A stretch of 64,000 nucleotides of DNA, taken from the NCBI GenBank assembly GCA_963811705.1, contig CAWESL010000002.1, positions 372,001 through 436,000 of the forward strand. The letters run 5' to 3'. The position numbers and the translations under genes were made by a program. Source of the DNA: DATJPR01 sp963811705. GTDB lineage: Bacteria > Bacteroidota > Ignavibacteria > UBA10030 > UBA6906. Below the pieces are notes generated by a model. The model had not been told where the DNA came from, did not search any database, and was given only the letters and a program-made list of their open reading frames with translations. Positions 51,771-59,779 of the stretch are shown here, in pieces (positions within the stretch are counted from its first letter, which is position 1; each line of letters opens with the position of its first letter).

Positions 51771-53569
51771 ACCGACGGCCCGGCAAGTATTCTCTCCTTC
51801 GATGCCCGCTCGATACCAGAATGGGAGAATCCGCGCGTCGCCTTCTCCCTGGACTTCGCATTGCATGGTTCCTGATGGCTGCCGCCGTACTTTTCGCTTT
51901 TGTCTCCGCGCAGGCGCAATATGCCGTCCCGCTGAAGCATGAAATGAGGGCAGTCTGGTTGACGACAGCGGCGGGACTCGACTGGCCGACGTCGACCGAT
52001 CCGGCACAGCAACAGAACTCCCTGCGGGCGATCCTGCGAACCCTCAACGACGCCCACTTCAACACGGTATTCTTCCAGGTCCGCCCCCGGGGCGATGCGT
52101 ACTATCGTTCGCTGTACGAACCGTGGGCGGAAAATCTGACGGGGGTCATGGGGAAGGATCCGGGATGGGACCCATTGGCGGTGTTCATCGGCGAAGCCCA
52201 CGCCCTCGGGATTGAAGTCCACGCGTGGTTCAACGTCTTCAAGATTTACAGCGATCACTCACCGCCGGAATCCGATCTCCATCCATTGCGCAAATTTCCT
52301 CAATGGACGTATTCGTACGAGGGCGAGGAATGGATCGACCCCGGATATCCCGGCGTTCGCCAATACACGTTGAATGTCATCCTTGATCTCGTCCGCCACT
52401 ACGATATCGACGGCGTGAATCTCGACTACGCCCGCTACCCCGGCGACAACGTTCCTGATGGACGTTCCTACCGCGAATACGGGAACGGAATGCCGAAAGA
52501 CGAATGGCGGCTCAAGAACATCGATGACTTCGTCGCATCGGTGTACGACAATATCGTCGCGATCAAGCCCTGGGTGAAAGTCGGGTCGTCGCCCGTCGGC
52601 GTGATCGGGACGTCGCTCGACCCGGCAACGTCGCCCACGCTTCGAAAATACTCCCAGGACGTCCCCGCCTGGCTCCGAGCGGGAAAGCAGGACTATATCA
52701 CTCCGCAGATTTATTGGACGAGCGAGCCAACCCGGTCCACGCCGGCCTTCGGTACGCTCCTTGAGCGCTGGCTGAAATGGGCAGGAGATAGACATGTGTA
52801 CGCCGGCATAGCGGCGTACAAACCCGAGGTGATGCGGGAAGTCCTTCACCAAATCGATCTTGCGCGGGATCTCGGCGCCGAAGGGGAAGCGTTTTTCCGG
52901 TATTCAAACGTCAGCGCAAGCGCCGCTCTCCGGAAGGCCTACGCGTATCCCGCGCTCGTCCCACCGATGCCATGGAAATACGCACGGGAATCCCAGCCGC
53001 CTCCGGTCCTCGCCGTCTCTGAAACGCATCCAGCCGTGTTCCAGCTCGAATGGCGCGGAACTCCCGACGCGAGCGCGTACGTCGTGTATCGATCCGCGAA
53101 CCATCCGCCCGATCTTTCCGACCCGCGGGCGATCGTCGCCTTCTTCGGTGCGTCACGCACGTCATGGATCGATACCATTGTCGTGCCGGCATCGACGACG
53201 TACTGTTATGCCTTGACGTCAGTCAACAGGGGGGATGACGAAAGTCTGAATGCAGCAACGAGCGTGGGGATGATTCGTGAGGCAGCTGCGCTGGCAACGC
53301 TTTTCCGGCCGACCTTCGATTTTCAGGTAACTCGCGTTGATACCACAACCGGCATCGCGTGGGGGGCGTATCGCCTCCCGGAAGAGGCGCCGGTGACGAT
53401 CGAGTTGATTTCGCAGAAAACGAAGACCCGCGGAGCACCCTTGCAGACGCTTGTCGATCGGAGACAGAAGGCGGGGTACCATGTCGTGTCGCTCGCCGCG
53501 CAACCGTCGGACTCGGTTTCCGTTCGGATCGAATCCCGCGAACACGAAATCGAGCGATCTCTCCGCTAA
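51767..53569 (+). CDS. GHL10 (DUF187/YngK-like) family glycoside hydrolase
   Basis: About 600 residues. A basic N-terminal stretch precedes a membrane-type signal segment (IAWFLMAAAVLFAFVSAQAQ). The TIM-barrel (about 60-380) begins EMRAVWLTTAAGLDWPT and contains FNTVFFQVRPRGDAYYRS, IEVHAWFNVFKI, DIDGVNLDYARYPG and ITPQIYW, typical of GHL10 proteins related to YngK. A fibronectin-III-like region follows (about 415-520). Substrates are probably peptidoglycan-like or other amino-sugar glycans. ATG 51767 overlaps the M1 stop; ATG 51821 would place the signal closer to the N-terminus. No sorting domain is present. Confidence 0.87.
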   Translation: MNRRPGKYSLLRCPLDTRMGESARRLLPGLRIAWFLMAAAVLFAFVSAQAQYAVPLKHEMRAVWLTTAAGLDWPTSTDPAQQQNSLRAILRTLNDAHFNTVFFQVRPRGDAYYRSLYEPWAENLTGVMGKDPGWDPLAVFIGEAHALGIEVHAWFNVFKIYSDHSPPESDLHPLRKFPQWTYSYEGEEWIDPGYPGVRQYTLNVILDLVRHYDIDGVNLDYARYPGDNVPDGRSYREYGNGMPKDEWRLKNIDDFVASVYDNIVAIKPWVKVGSSPVGVIGTSLDPATSPTLRKYSQDVPAWLRAGKQDYITPQIYWTSEPTRSTPAFGTLLERWLKWAGDRHVYAGIAAYKPEVMREVLHQIDLARDLGAEGEAFFRYSNVSASAALRKAYAYPALVPPMPWKYARESQPPPVLAVSETHPAVFQLEWRGTPDASAYVVYRSANHPPDLSDPRAIVAFFGASRTSWIDTIVVPASTTYCYALTSVNRGDDESLNAATSVGMIREAAALATLFRPTFDFQVTRVDTTTGIAWGAYRLPEEAPVTIELISQKTKTRGAPLQTLVDRRQKAGYHVVSLAAQPSDSVSVRIESREHEIERSLR

Positions 53570-53582
53570 TGAGAACGGGACA

Positions 53583-53603
53583 GGTCGGGGACAGACCCCC
53601 TTT
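53583..53603 (+). repeat. GGTCGGGGACAGACCCC hairpin, REP-like
   Basis: GGGG (53587-53590) pairs with CCCC (53596-53599) across ACAGA, followed by CTTT, directly after the glycoside hydrolase stop. Similar GGACAGGTCGGGGACAGACC elements recur as intergenic repeats in other genomes, from memory. It may also act as a weak terminator. Confidence 0.4.
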
Positions 53604-53624
53604 GATCGCCTTACCAAAACGACA

Positions 53625-53656
53625 AAAGCCCATCCATCACTCGATGAACGGGCTTT
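53625..53656 (-). terminator. Rho-independent terminator of the TRAP operon
   Basis: AAAGCCC (53625-53631) pairs with GGGCTTT (53650-53656), with an inner CATC-ACTC-GATG stem. On the minus strand the hairpin is followed by TTTTGTCGTTTT. It lies 23 bases after the dctM stop. Confidence 0.8.
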
Positions 53657-53678
53657 AAATCGAGAAGCTTGGCTGCCG

Positions 53679-54947
53679 TCACCGCTTCGTCAGCATCAGG
53701 CTCAGATCCGGCACGTACGTAATGATGAGGAGCGCGACAAGCAGAATGCCGATGAACACGAGCGTGGCGCGAGTGACGGTGAGCACCGACTTGTTGAAGC
53801 GGAGACTCGAGAGGAACAGGTTCAAACCGACCGGCGGCGTCAGGTAGCCGATCTCGAGGTTCGTCAGGAAGATGATCCCGAGATGAACGGGATCGATGCC
53901 GTAAGAGGTCGCGATTGGCGTGATCAACGGGACGACGACGATGATGGCGGAAAAGATGTCCATCATCATCCCGACAACGATCAGAAACAGGTTCAGGACG
54001 ACGAGGAACATCACCGGACTGGTGATGAACTGCCGCGTCATTTCGAAGAGCGTCTGGGGCACTTCCTGGTCGATCAGATAGTCGGTCAGCCCCATCGCCA
54101 CGCCGATGATCATCAGGATCGCCCCCACCAGCACCATGCTCTCCTTCATCACTTTCGGGATGTCGCGAAAGAGATGCAGGTCGCGGTAGACGAACACTTC
54201 GATGATGAGAACGTAGAACGCGGTGACTGCGGCGGCCTCGGTCGCGGTAAAAAAACCGGAGTAGATTCCGCCGATAATCAGGACGGGGAGCGGAAGCTCC
54301 CAGATGGCGGCGCGAAAGCTCCGCACAGCTTCACGGAATTCGAACTTTTGCCGGGGAACATTGTGCCGAATTCCCTGCCAGACGCTGTAGGAACCCAGGG
54401 CAACAACGAGAAGGATCCCGGGGAGGATCCCGGCAGCGAAAAGTTTGTCGACGCTGATCGTCGTGACAAGCGCGTAGAGAATGATCGGGAGACTCGGAGG
54501 AAAGAGCAGTCCAAGACTTCCGGATGTGGTCACCAGACCGAGGGAAAACTTTTCGGGATACTTTTCTCCGAGAAGCATAGGATACAGAAGGCCGCCGATC
54601 GCGACGATCGTAACGCCGGAGGCGCCGGTAAAGGCCGTGAACATGGCGCAGGTGAGCAGGACCACAATCGCGAGTCCCCCGGGGATGGATCCGAACAACG
54701 CCCGGGCCAGGTTCACGAGCCGGGTCGGCGCCTTGCTTTCGGCGAGGACATAACCGGCGAAAGTAAAAAGTGGAATCGCAACAAGGGTCGGGTTTGTCGC
54801 GATACGGTTCAGATCGACCATCATGACCGATGGGCTGATGCCTTCGCCGTTGAAGGCAATCATGGCGATTGCGCCGATGATGGTAAAGAGCGGTGCGCCA
54901 AACAACGCGACGAGGATGAGCCCGGCGGCAACAAGTATTGAGCTCAT
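53679..54947 (-). CDS. dctM: TRAP transporter large permease (DctM)
   Basis: 422 residues with 11-12 membrane segments, the usual size for DctM. It shows GVTIVAIGGLLYPML, TTSGSLGLLFPPSLPIILYA and FLTNLEIGYLTPPVGLNLFL, all DctM signatures; the last helps form the Na+/substrate path. ATG 54947 has a perfect AAGGAGG ten bases upstream and overlaps the dctQ stop by ATGA. The longer frame to 55064 is rejected. Confidence 0.95.
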   Translation of the reverse strand: MSSILVAAGLILVALFGAPLFTIIGAIAMIAFNGEGISPSVMMVDLNRIATNPTLVAIPLFTFAGYVLAESKAPTRLVNLARALFGSIPGGLAIVVLLTCAMFTAFTGASGVTIVAIGGLLYPMLLGEKYPEKFSLGLVTTSGSLGLLFPPSLPIILYALVTTISVDKLFAAGILPGILLVVALGSYSVWQGIRHNVPRQKFEFREAVRSFRAAIWELPLPVLIIGGIYSGFFTATEAAAVTAFYVLIIEVFVYRDLHLFRDIPKVMKESMVLVGAILMIIGVAMGLTDYLIDQEVPQTLFEMTRQFITSPVMFLVVLNLFLIVVGMMMDIFSAIIVVVPLITPIATSYGIDPVHLGIIFLTNLEIGYLTPPVGLNLFLSSLRFNKSVLTVTRATLVFIGILLVALLIITYVPDLSLMLTKR

Positions 54948-55450
54948 TGCGTCGCCTCCTTGTTTCCCTTCGAGAATGCCCCGGCCGCATGGTCCGCGAT
55001 ATTGAGCAAAAAGTGTACGGCGATGAACCAGTACCCGATGGGAATAATCGACAACCCGACCCACGACGGCAACCCCAGGGAGGTATCACCGCCATGGTGC
55101 TTTTCCTCAAGCAGAAATCCCCACGCAGCGATTCCGAGGTAATAGCAGACCACGCTCCCGAACGCATTGGTCACAATTGACGAGAGATGTCTCAGCCGCG
55201 GAGAGAGGAACTTCGTCAGCGCGTCGATGCTGATATGGCGCTCCTGTCCTGCCGCGAGGGCAGCGCCGATGAATCCGGTCCATAGGACCATCTCGCGCAC
55301 CAGAGGATCGCCCCAGAGCAGACCGGTCCCGAAAACGTTGCGCAGGATGACCTGCCCAAACGCGAAGATGAGCATCACCGCGAGGAACAAAACGAGGAAA
55401 ACGGTCTCGACGCGCTCGAACAGACGCTTCAGGGCGGCAACGATCTTCAT
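54944..55450 (-). CDS. dctQ: TRAP transporter small permease (DctQ)
   Basis: 168 residues, four membrane helices. FGQVILRNVFGTGLLWGDPLVREM and AALAAGQERHISIDAL are typical of DctQ; the segments are given here in part. It binds DctM to form the membrane unit. ATG with GGGAAAGG upstream; both ends overlap neighbours by ATGA (dctP and dctM). Confidence 0.93.
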   Translation of the reverse strand: MKIVAALKRLFERVETVFLVLFLAVMLIFAFGQVILRNVFGTGLLWGDPLVREMVLWTGFIGAALAAGQERHISIDALTKFLSPRLRHLSSIVTNAFGSVVCYYLGIAAWGFLLEEKHHGGDTSLGLPSWVGLSIIPIGYWFIAVHFLLNIADHAAGAFSKGNKEATQ

Positions 55451-56457
55451 TTGCCTTTCCCCTCGGTCGCGCGGAAATCCGAGACGACCTTTTCCACTTT
55501 ATCCAACCAGGCCTGATCAAAGAGTTTCCCGACAAGCGACTGCCGCGCTTTCTTTCCCACCTCCTGGAAATCCTGCAAGGTCTTTTTTGAGTTGACGTCG
55601 ATGACCTGGAGACCGTTCTTTTTCATTGTCTGGATCGCCTGGGCATTCTCCTCGCGGCTCTTCGCGGTCAGCTGCGCCATGTAACTCCTCCCGTTCCGGA
55701 GAAGGATATCCTGAAGGTCCGCCGGCAGCTTATCGTATGCCTTCTTCGAGATGACCACGGCGCCGGAAGCATCGGCCAGGGGGACGTTCATCATGTATTT
55801 GACGCGCGTGTTCCATTGCATGGCGAGTGCTGCCAGCGGAGCGGTGTACGCCCCGTTGATGAGTCCGGTCTGGAGAGACGTAAGGACATCGACGACCGAA
55901 AGCGGAATCGGGTTGATGCCCAGCGACCGGAATGCGGCCTCGGCGATTTGGTCTCCTTCCCATGTCCACATCTTCACCCCGTTCATGTCCGCAACGTTGC
56001 GCACAGGCTGATTGGTAAGGACATAGACAAATCCCACCTCCGCCCATCCGAGAAGCACGAACCCGTTGTCGGTAAACTCCTTGTCGAATTCGGGGTCCAT
56101 GACCTGGTGCAGATGATCCACCTCGGCGTAATTCTGGAACAGGAACGGCGCATCGAGGATGCGGAGTCTTGAAGAAATCTCGCCGATCCCGACGCCGGTC
56201 ACCCCGACACTCTGGAGTTGGCCGAGACGTACTTTCCGCATCATATCCTTGTCTTCGCCCTGAACGCCGCCGGCGTAGATCTTGAAGCCGAGGCGTCCGC
56301 CGCTTTCTTTTCGGATCGCCTGGTCATAGTCTCTCATCACGTTGAGCCACGTCGTACCTTCCGTCGCCAGCGTTGCGAATTTGATCGTGTACTGCTGAGC
56401 GACAGCTGTCAAGGAAGCGACAACCAGCAGGAAAACGACTCTCAGAAGATTCTTCAC
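55447..56457 (-). CDS. dctP: TRAP transporter solute-binding protein (DctP family)
   Basis: 336 residues with a signal peptide (about 1-20, ending AVAQQ). It has IKFATLATEGTTW, IYAGGVQGEDKDMMRKVRLGQ, and SVVDVLTSLQTGLINGAYTAP, all characteristic of DctP. The conserved Arg that normally anchors the ligand carboxylate (GxKxR) is replaced: the sequence reads GVKMWTWEG, with Trp164 at that position. A non-carboxylate or bulky hydrophobic ligand is therefore likely. The start is GTG with GGGAG upstream. It is preceded by tatT and coupled to dctQ. Confidence 0.93.
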   Translation of the reverse strand: MKNLLRVVFLLVVASLTAVAQQYTIKFATLATEGTTWLNVMRDYDQAIRKESGGRLGFKIYAGGVQGEDKDMMRKVRLGQLQSVGVTGVGIGEISSRLRILDAPFLFQNYAEVDHLHQVMDPEFDKEFTDNGFVLLGWAEVGFVYVLTNQPVRNVADMNGVKMWTWEGDQIAEAAFRSLGINPIPLSVVDVLTSLQTGLINGAYTAPLAALAMQWNTRVKYMMNVPLADASGAVVISKKAYDKLPADLQDILLRNGRSYMAQLTAKSREENAQAIQTMKKNGLQVIDVNSKKTLQDFQEVGKKARQSLVGKLFDQAWLDKVEKVVSDFRATEGKGK

Positions 56458-56483
56458 GAATCAGCTCCCGAAATTCAATGGTG

Positions 56484-57344
56484 TTAGAAAAGATCCTTTT
56501 CCTTTGCCCGCCACACTTTTGCCTTCTCTTTTGCGATCGCATTGCCCAGTCTGAATTCCGGCAGGACATCGATCGAGGAGGAATCCACCGTGGAAAGAAG
56601 TTGTTCGAAAAGCGCCTGGTCCTGCGTCTGAACGGCATACGATCGCGCCTCGTAGACATACGCGAGCAGGAACTTGCCCCGTGTGATGCGCAACGCACGG
56701 TCGAAATGCTGTTTGCTGATGACGGGATCGCCGCCGAAGATCCTGGGCCGGCTGCCATACAACGTCCCGAGGAAGAGATCGGCTCCCGCATAGTAATATG
56801 TCGAATCCTTGGCAGCGACGAACTGCATCAGCGCCTCGGCACGCGGAAGGTCGCCGATCGCATCGGGGCTTTGCAGGGAGAGGTAGATGTAATTTCCCCA
56901 GCCAAACGCCGTCCAGAACGCGCCCGGGACCGTTTCTTTTCCGCGCTTTGCGAGGACCGCCTTCAATTGGTCCGGCGTGCCTGCGAGCGCGCGCGCAAGC
57001 TCTTCGTCCTGGTCAAGGATGCGCACGCCGAATTCCTTCCCCCGCAGATAGAATTCACGGGCTCGCGCGGGGTCCTTGTCTTCAAGGAAGGCGAGCGCAT
57101 AGCTGCTGTATCCTTCGCTCGTCAGCCGCAGGAGGTCGACGTTGGTCGGATTGTTCTTCAGCAGGACTTCCAGCAGCTTGATATTCCCGGGGAGCGCCTG
57201 CTCGACGAACGGGAGGTCGGTGTCTTCCGTGAACGCAGAGAAGCCCTGGTCGACGATCCCTCCGACGGTGTTCACTGCGATCGTTTGTATGCAGCCGGAA
57301 AACAGGAGCATCCCTGTGAACAGCAAGAGTGAGATGGCGCGCAT
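56484..57344 (-). CDS. tatT: TRAP-associated lipoprotein TatT
   Basis: 286 residues. A lipoprotein signal (LLLFTGMLLFSGC, lipobox Cys18) is followed by an all-helical TPR-like repeat domain, including SYALAFLEDKDPARAREFYL and DPVISKQHFDRALRI, matching the TAtT family defined by Treponema Tp0956. TatT trimers associate with the DctP-type protein and are proposed to bind hydrophobic ligands in the periplasm. ATG 57344 starts the lipoprotein signal; a far longer in-frame extension is a shadow of the response regulator gene. It is the first gene of the operon. Confidence 0.9.
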   Translation of the reverse strand: MRAISLLLFTGMLLFSGCIQTIAVNTVGGIVDQGFSAFTEDTDLPFVEQALPGNIKLLEVLLKNNPTNVDLLRLTSEGYSSYALAFLEDKDPARAREFYLRGKEFGVRILDQDEELARALAGTPDQLKAVLAKRGKETVPGAFWTAFGWGNYIYLSLQSPDAIGDLPRAEALMQFVAAKDSTYYYAGADLFLGTLYGSRPRIFGGDPVISKQHFDRALRITRGKFLLAYVYEARSYAVQTQDQALFEQLLSTVDSSSIDVLPEFRLGNAIAKEKAKVWRAKEKDLF

Positions 57345-57371
57345 GGATAGTTCGAGTCGGTGTGGATGTTT

Positions 57372-57400
57372 AGTATAGGCAAAAATCCCCCGATTTTCAA
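57372..57400 (-). promoter_or_regulatory. Sigma-70-type promoter of tatT-dctPQM
   Basis: On the minus strand, TTGAAA (57395-57400) and TATACT (57372-57377) are spaced by 17 bases, with initiation expected near 57365, about 20 bases before the tatT ATG. Ten of twelve positions match consensus. Confidence 0.65.
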
Positions 57401-57411
57401 TCCGTCCGATT

Positions 57412-57440
57412 TTGCAACTGTCGCTGATTTCCGCTACCTT
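57412..57440 (+). promoter_or_regulatory. Putative promoter of the response regulator/kinase pair
   Basis: TTGCAA (57412-57417) and TACCTT (57435-57440) with a 17-base spacer, 34 bases before GTG 57474. It is back-to-back with the tatT promoter, the -35 boxes being only 11 bases apart. Confidence 0.45.
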
Positions 57441-57473
57441 GGCTTCGATCCCATCACCAACGCCCATATTTCT

Positions 57474-58145
57474 GTGCGCATTCTGGTTATTGAAGACGAA
57501 CGGAAGGTCGCCCGGTTCATTCAACAGGGACTCGAAGAGGAACACTATCTCGTCGATGTCGCGCTTGACGGCGAACGGGGAGAAACGATGGCGCTGTCGG
57601 GAACGTACGACCTTGTCGTTATGGACGTCATGCTCCCCAAGAAGAACGGGATGGACCTCACGCGCGAAATCCGGAAGTCGAAGAACGCCATTCCCATCCT
57701 GATGCTGACCGCGAAAACGTCGACGGCGGACAAGGTCGAAGGGCTCGACAGCGGCGCCGATGATTATCTCACGAAGCCGTTCGCCTTTGCCGAGCTTCTC
57801 GCCCGCGTCCGGTCCCTGCTCCGTCGCGGCGGGGCGGAAAAGAGCACCGTGCTTGCCCTCGCGGATTTGGAGCTCGACACGGTCTCGCACAAAGCGAAAC
57901 GGGCGGGCAAGACCATCGACCTGACGATGAAAGAATATGCGTTGCTGGAGTTTTTTCTGCGCAACAAGGACCGCGTGCTGAGCCGGACGATTATTTCCGA
58001 ACACATATGGGAATACAATTTCGACACCGGAACGAATCTGATCGACGTGTATGTGAACCACCTCCGCAACAAGATCGACGCGGGATTTGAACGGAAGCTG
58101 CTTCAGACCGTCCGCGGGGTCGGCTACGTCATGAAAGAGGAATAA
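57474..58145 (+). CDS. OmpR-family response regulator
   Basis: About 223 residues. The receiver domain has IEDER with acidic pocket, phosphoacceptor Asp51 in LVVMDVMLP, Thr79 and Lys101 (YLTKPFAFAELLARV). The winged-helix domain reads VLSRTIISEHIWEYNFDTG and RNKIDAGFERKLLQTVRGV, typical of the OmpR/PhoB class close to heavy-metal and CusR-type regulators. GTG 57474 is the natural start of the fold, although no good ribosome site is present; an upstream start is possible. It is divergent from the TRAP operon and followed two bases later by its kinase. Confidence 0.93.
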   Translation: MRILVIEDERKVARFIQQGLEEEHYLVDVALDGERGETMALSGTYDLVVMDVMLPKKNGMDLTREIRKSKNAIPILMLTAKTSTADKVEGLDSGADDYLTKPFAFAELLARVRSLLRRGGAEKSTVLALADLELDTVSHKAKRAGKTIDLTMKEYALLEFFLRNKDRVLSRTIISEHIWEYNFDTGTNLIDVYVNHLRNKIDAGFERKLLQTVRGVGYVMKEE

Positions 58146-58147
58146 CC

Positions 58148-59623
58148 GTGGCACTCTGGACCACATCGATCAGGGTCCGCCTCACGCTCGCCTATACCCT
58201 TCTCGTGCTGTTTACTCTCCTTGCCTTCGGAGGACTCTCCTACTACTTCACGGGGAGAACCCTTTCGGAGAACCTCGACATCTCCCTCCGGAACGAGGTC
58301 CGCTGGATGCGTGATTTCATTCAGCCGCAGGTCAGCAAGATCAAGCCCGGCCGGGGATCCATCGACAACCTCCTCGAACGCAGAGTCCGCGAGCCCATCT
58401 CCGCGTTGAAGCCGTTTGAAGTGGATACGCTAACCGAAGAGACGGACGAAATCTGGAACCAGATCTTCCGTCACACCCTCCACACGCCGAAAAAGACCTA
58501 TATCCAGCTGTCGGACCGCAAGGGCAATATTCTCTACCGGTCGTACAACCTCGCCACCGACACCCTCGTCCTCGACGATACGATCCCTTTGAATTCGATC
58601 GGCCTGACGATAGGCTATCTGAACGGGGAACCGATCAGGACGGCCGCCACGCGCGATAAGAACTACACCTACATCGTCGGCTATCCGCAGGCGGAACTGC
58701 GCGACCTCCTCGACGGGATGTATTTCATCTTTCTCCTGCTGATCCCCATTGTCGTCGCACTTTCGGCCATCGGCGGCCTCGCGCTCGCCAACCGCGCCCT
58801 CGCGCCCGTGCACGACATCTCCACGCGGGCGCGAAAGATCACCGCAGAGAATCTCGACCAGACAATCCCGATCAAGAATGAACGTGACGAAATCGGCAAG
58901 CTCACGGCGACGATCAACGACATGATCCTGCGCCTCCACGAATCGTTCGCCCAGATCCGGCAGTTCTCCGCCGATGCATCGCACGAGCTTCGCACGCCGC
59001 TGACCGTGATGCGCGGCGAGATCGAGATCGCTCTCCGGAATCCGAAGACGCCGGAAGATTATCGCAATACGCTCGAGAGTTCGCTGGAAGAGATCCTCCG
59101 GATGAGCACGATCATCGACAACCTCCTGACGCTCGGCAAGGCCGACCAGGGGACGCTCGATGTGACTTTCTCGGAGGTGAATCTGAAGGAACTTGTGGAG
59201 GAGTTGTACGAGGACAGCAAGATCCTTGCGGAAGAAAAGGAGATCCACGTCGACCTCGAGGCGGCCACGCCGCTGGTCATCGTCGGCGACCGCTTCCGGT
59301 TGCACCAACTGTTCCTCAACCTCGTCGACAACGCGATCAAATATACCCCTGAGGGAGGGACGGTCCGGCTGATGACGTCGCGGGAGAATGGCTCGGCGGT
59401 CTTCACCGTCTCGGATACGGGAATCGGGATACCGCAGGACGAGCTCGAGAAGATTTTCGACCGGTTTTACAGGATCGACAAAGCGCGGTCGCGCGAGAAG
59501 GGCGGATCAGGACTGGGGCTTTCCATCGCAAGACGCATCGCGGAGCTTCATCGCGGGACGATCGAGGCGACGAGCGAACTCGGGCGTGGATCGGTATTCA
59601 CAGTCAAGCTACCGATGAACTAA
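58148..59623 (+). CDS. Sensor histidine kinase
   Basis: 491 residues. One membrane helix (about 12-32), an extracytoplasmic sensor domain (about 33-192), a second helix (about 193-215), HAMP, then HisKA with the phosphorylated His279 in SADASHELRTPLT and HATPase with NLVDNAIKYTPEGG, SDTGIGIPQDELEKIF and GGSGLGLSIARRIAEL. Architecture resembles CusS/CzcS-type kinases, but the ligand cannot be deduced. The start is GTG with AGGA seven bases upstream. It pairs with the adjacent regulator and possibly controls the divergent TRAP operon. Confidence 0.94.
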   Translation: MALWTTSIRVRLTLAYTLLVLFTLLAFGGLSYYFTGRTLSENLDISLRNEVRWMRDFIQPQVSKIKPGRGSIDNLLERRVREPISALKPFEVDTLTEETDEIWNQIFRHTLHTPKKTYIQLSDRKGNILYRSYNLATDTLVLDDTIPLNSIGLTIGYLNGEPIRTAATRDKNYTYIVGYPQAELRDLLDGMYFIFLLLIPIVVALSAIGGLALANRALAPVHDISTRARKITAENLDQTIPIKNERDEIGKLTATINDMILRLHESFAQIRQFSADASHELRTPLTVMRGEIEIALRNPKTPEDYRNTLESSLEEILRMSTIIDNLLTLGKADQGTLDVTFSEVNLKELVEELYEDSKILAEEKEIHVDLEAATPLVIVGDRFRLHQLFLNLVDNAIKYTPEGGTVRLMTSRENGSAVFTVSDTGIGIPQDELEKIFDRFYRIDKARSREKGGSGLGLSIARRIAELHRGTIEATSELGRGSVFTVKLPMN

Positions 59624-59712
59624 GGTGCGGCGAAGAGTATGAAGTAGGACGCAGGCAGTAGGAAGAAAGCGGTTGGCTGCCTTCCCGAAGTCTTGATTAT
59701 CAACTCACTTTT

Positions 59713-59746
59713 CAATTGTCACTTGTCGATTGACAAGTGACAATTG
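59713..59746. repeat. Perfect inverted repeat between convergent genes
   Basis: CAATTGTCACTTGTC (59713-59727) and GACAAGTGACAATTG (59732-59746) are exact complements around GATT. The sequence can also be read as heptamers beginning with C. It could end both convergent transcripts, but no T-run follows. AATTGTCACTTG recurs at 63102-63113. Confidence 0.8.
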
Positions 59747-59779
59747 GTCTCCCCTCTCCTTGCCCTCTCTGCATCGCTG

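Noticed and set aside
50286..52007. Minus-strand open frame of 573 codons
   Set aside because: Antisense to the M1 peptidase and start of the glycoside hydrolase; no recognisable motif.
53451..54941. Plus-strand open frame of 496 codons, extremely Asp/His/Arg-rich
   Set aside because: Antisense to dctM; composition is that of an antisense membrane-protein gene.
57345..58166. N-terminal extension of the TatT frame by 274 codons
   Set aside because: It lies antisense to the response regulator, and the lipoprotein signal begins precisely at ATG 57344.
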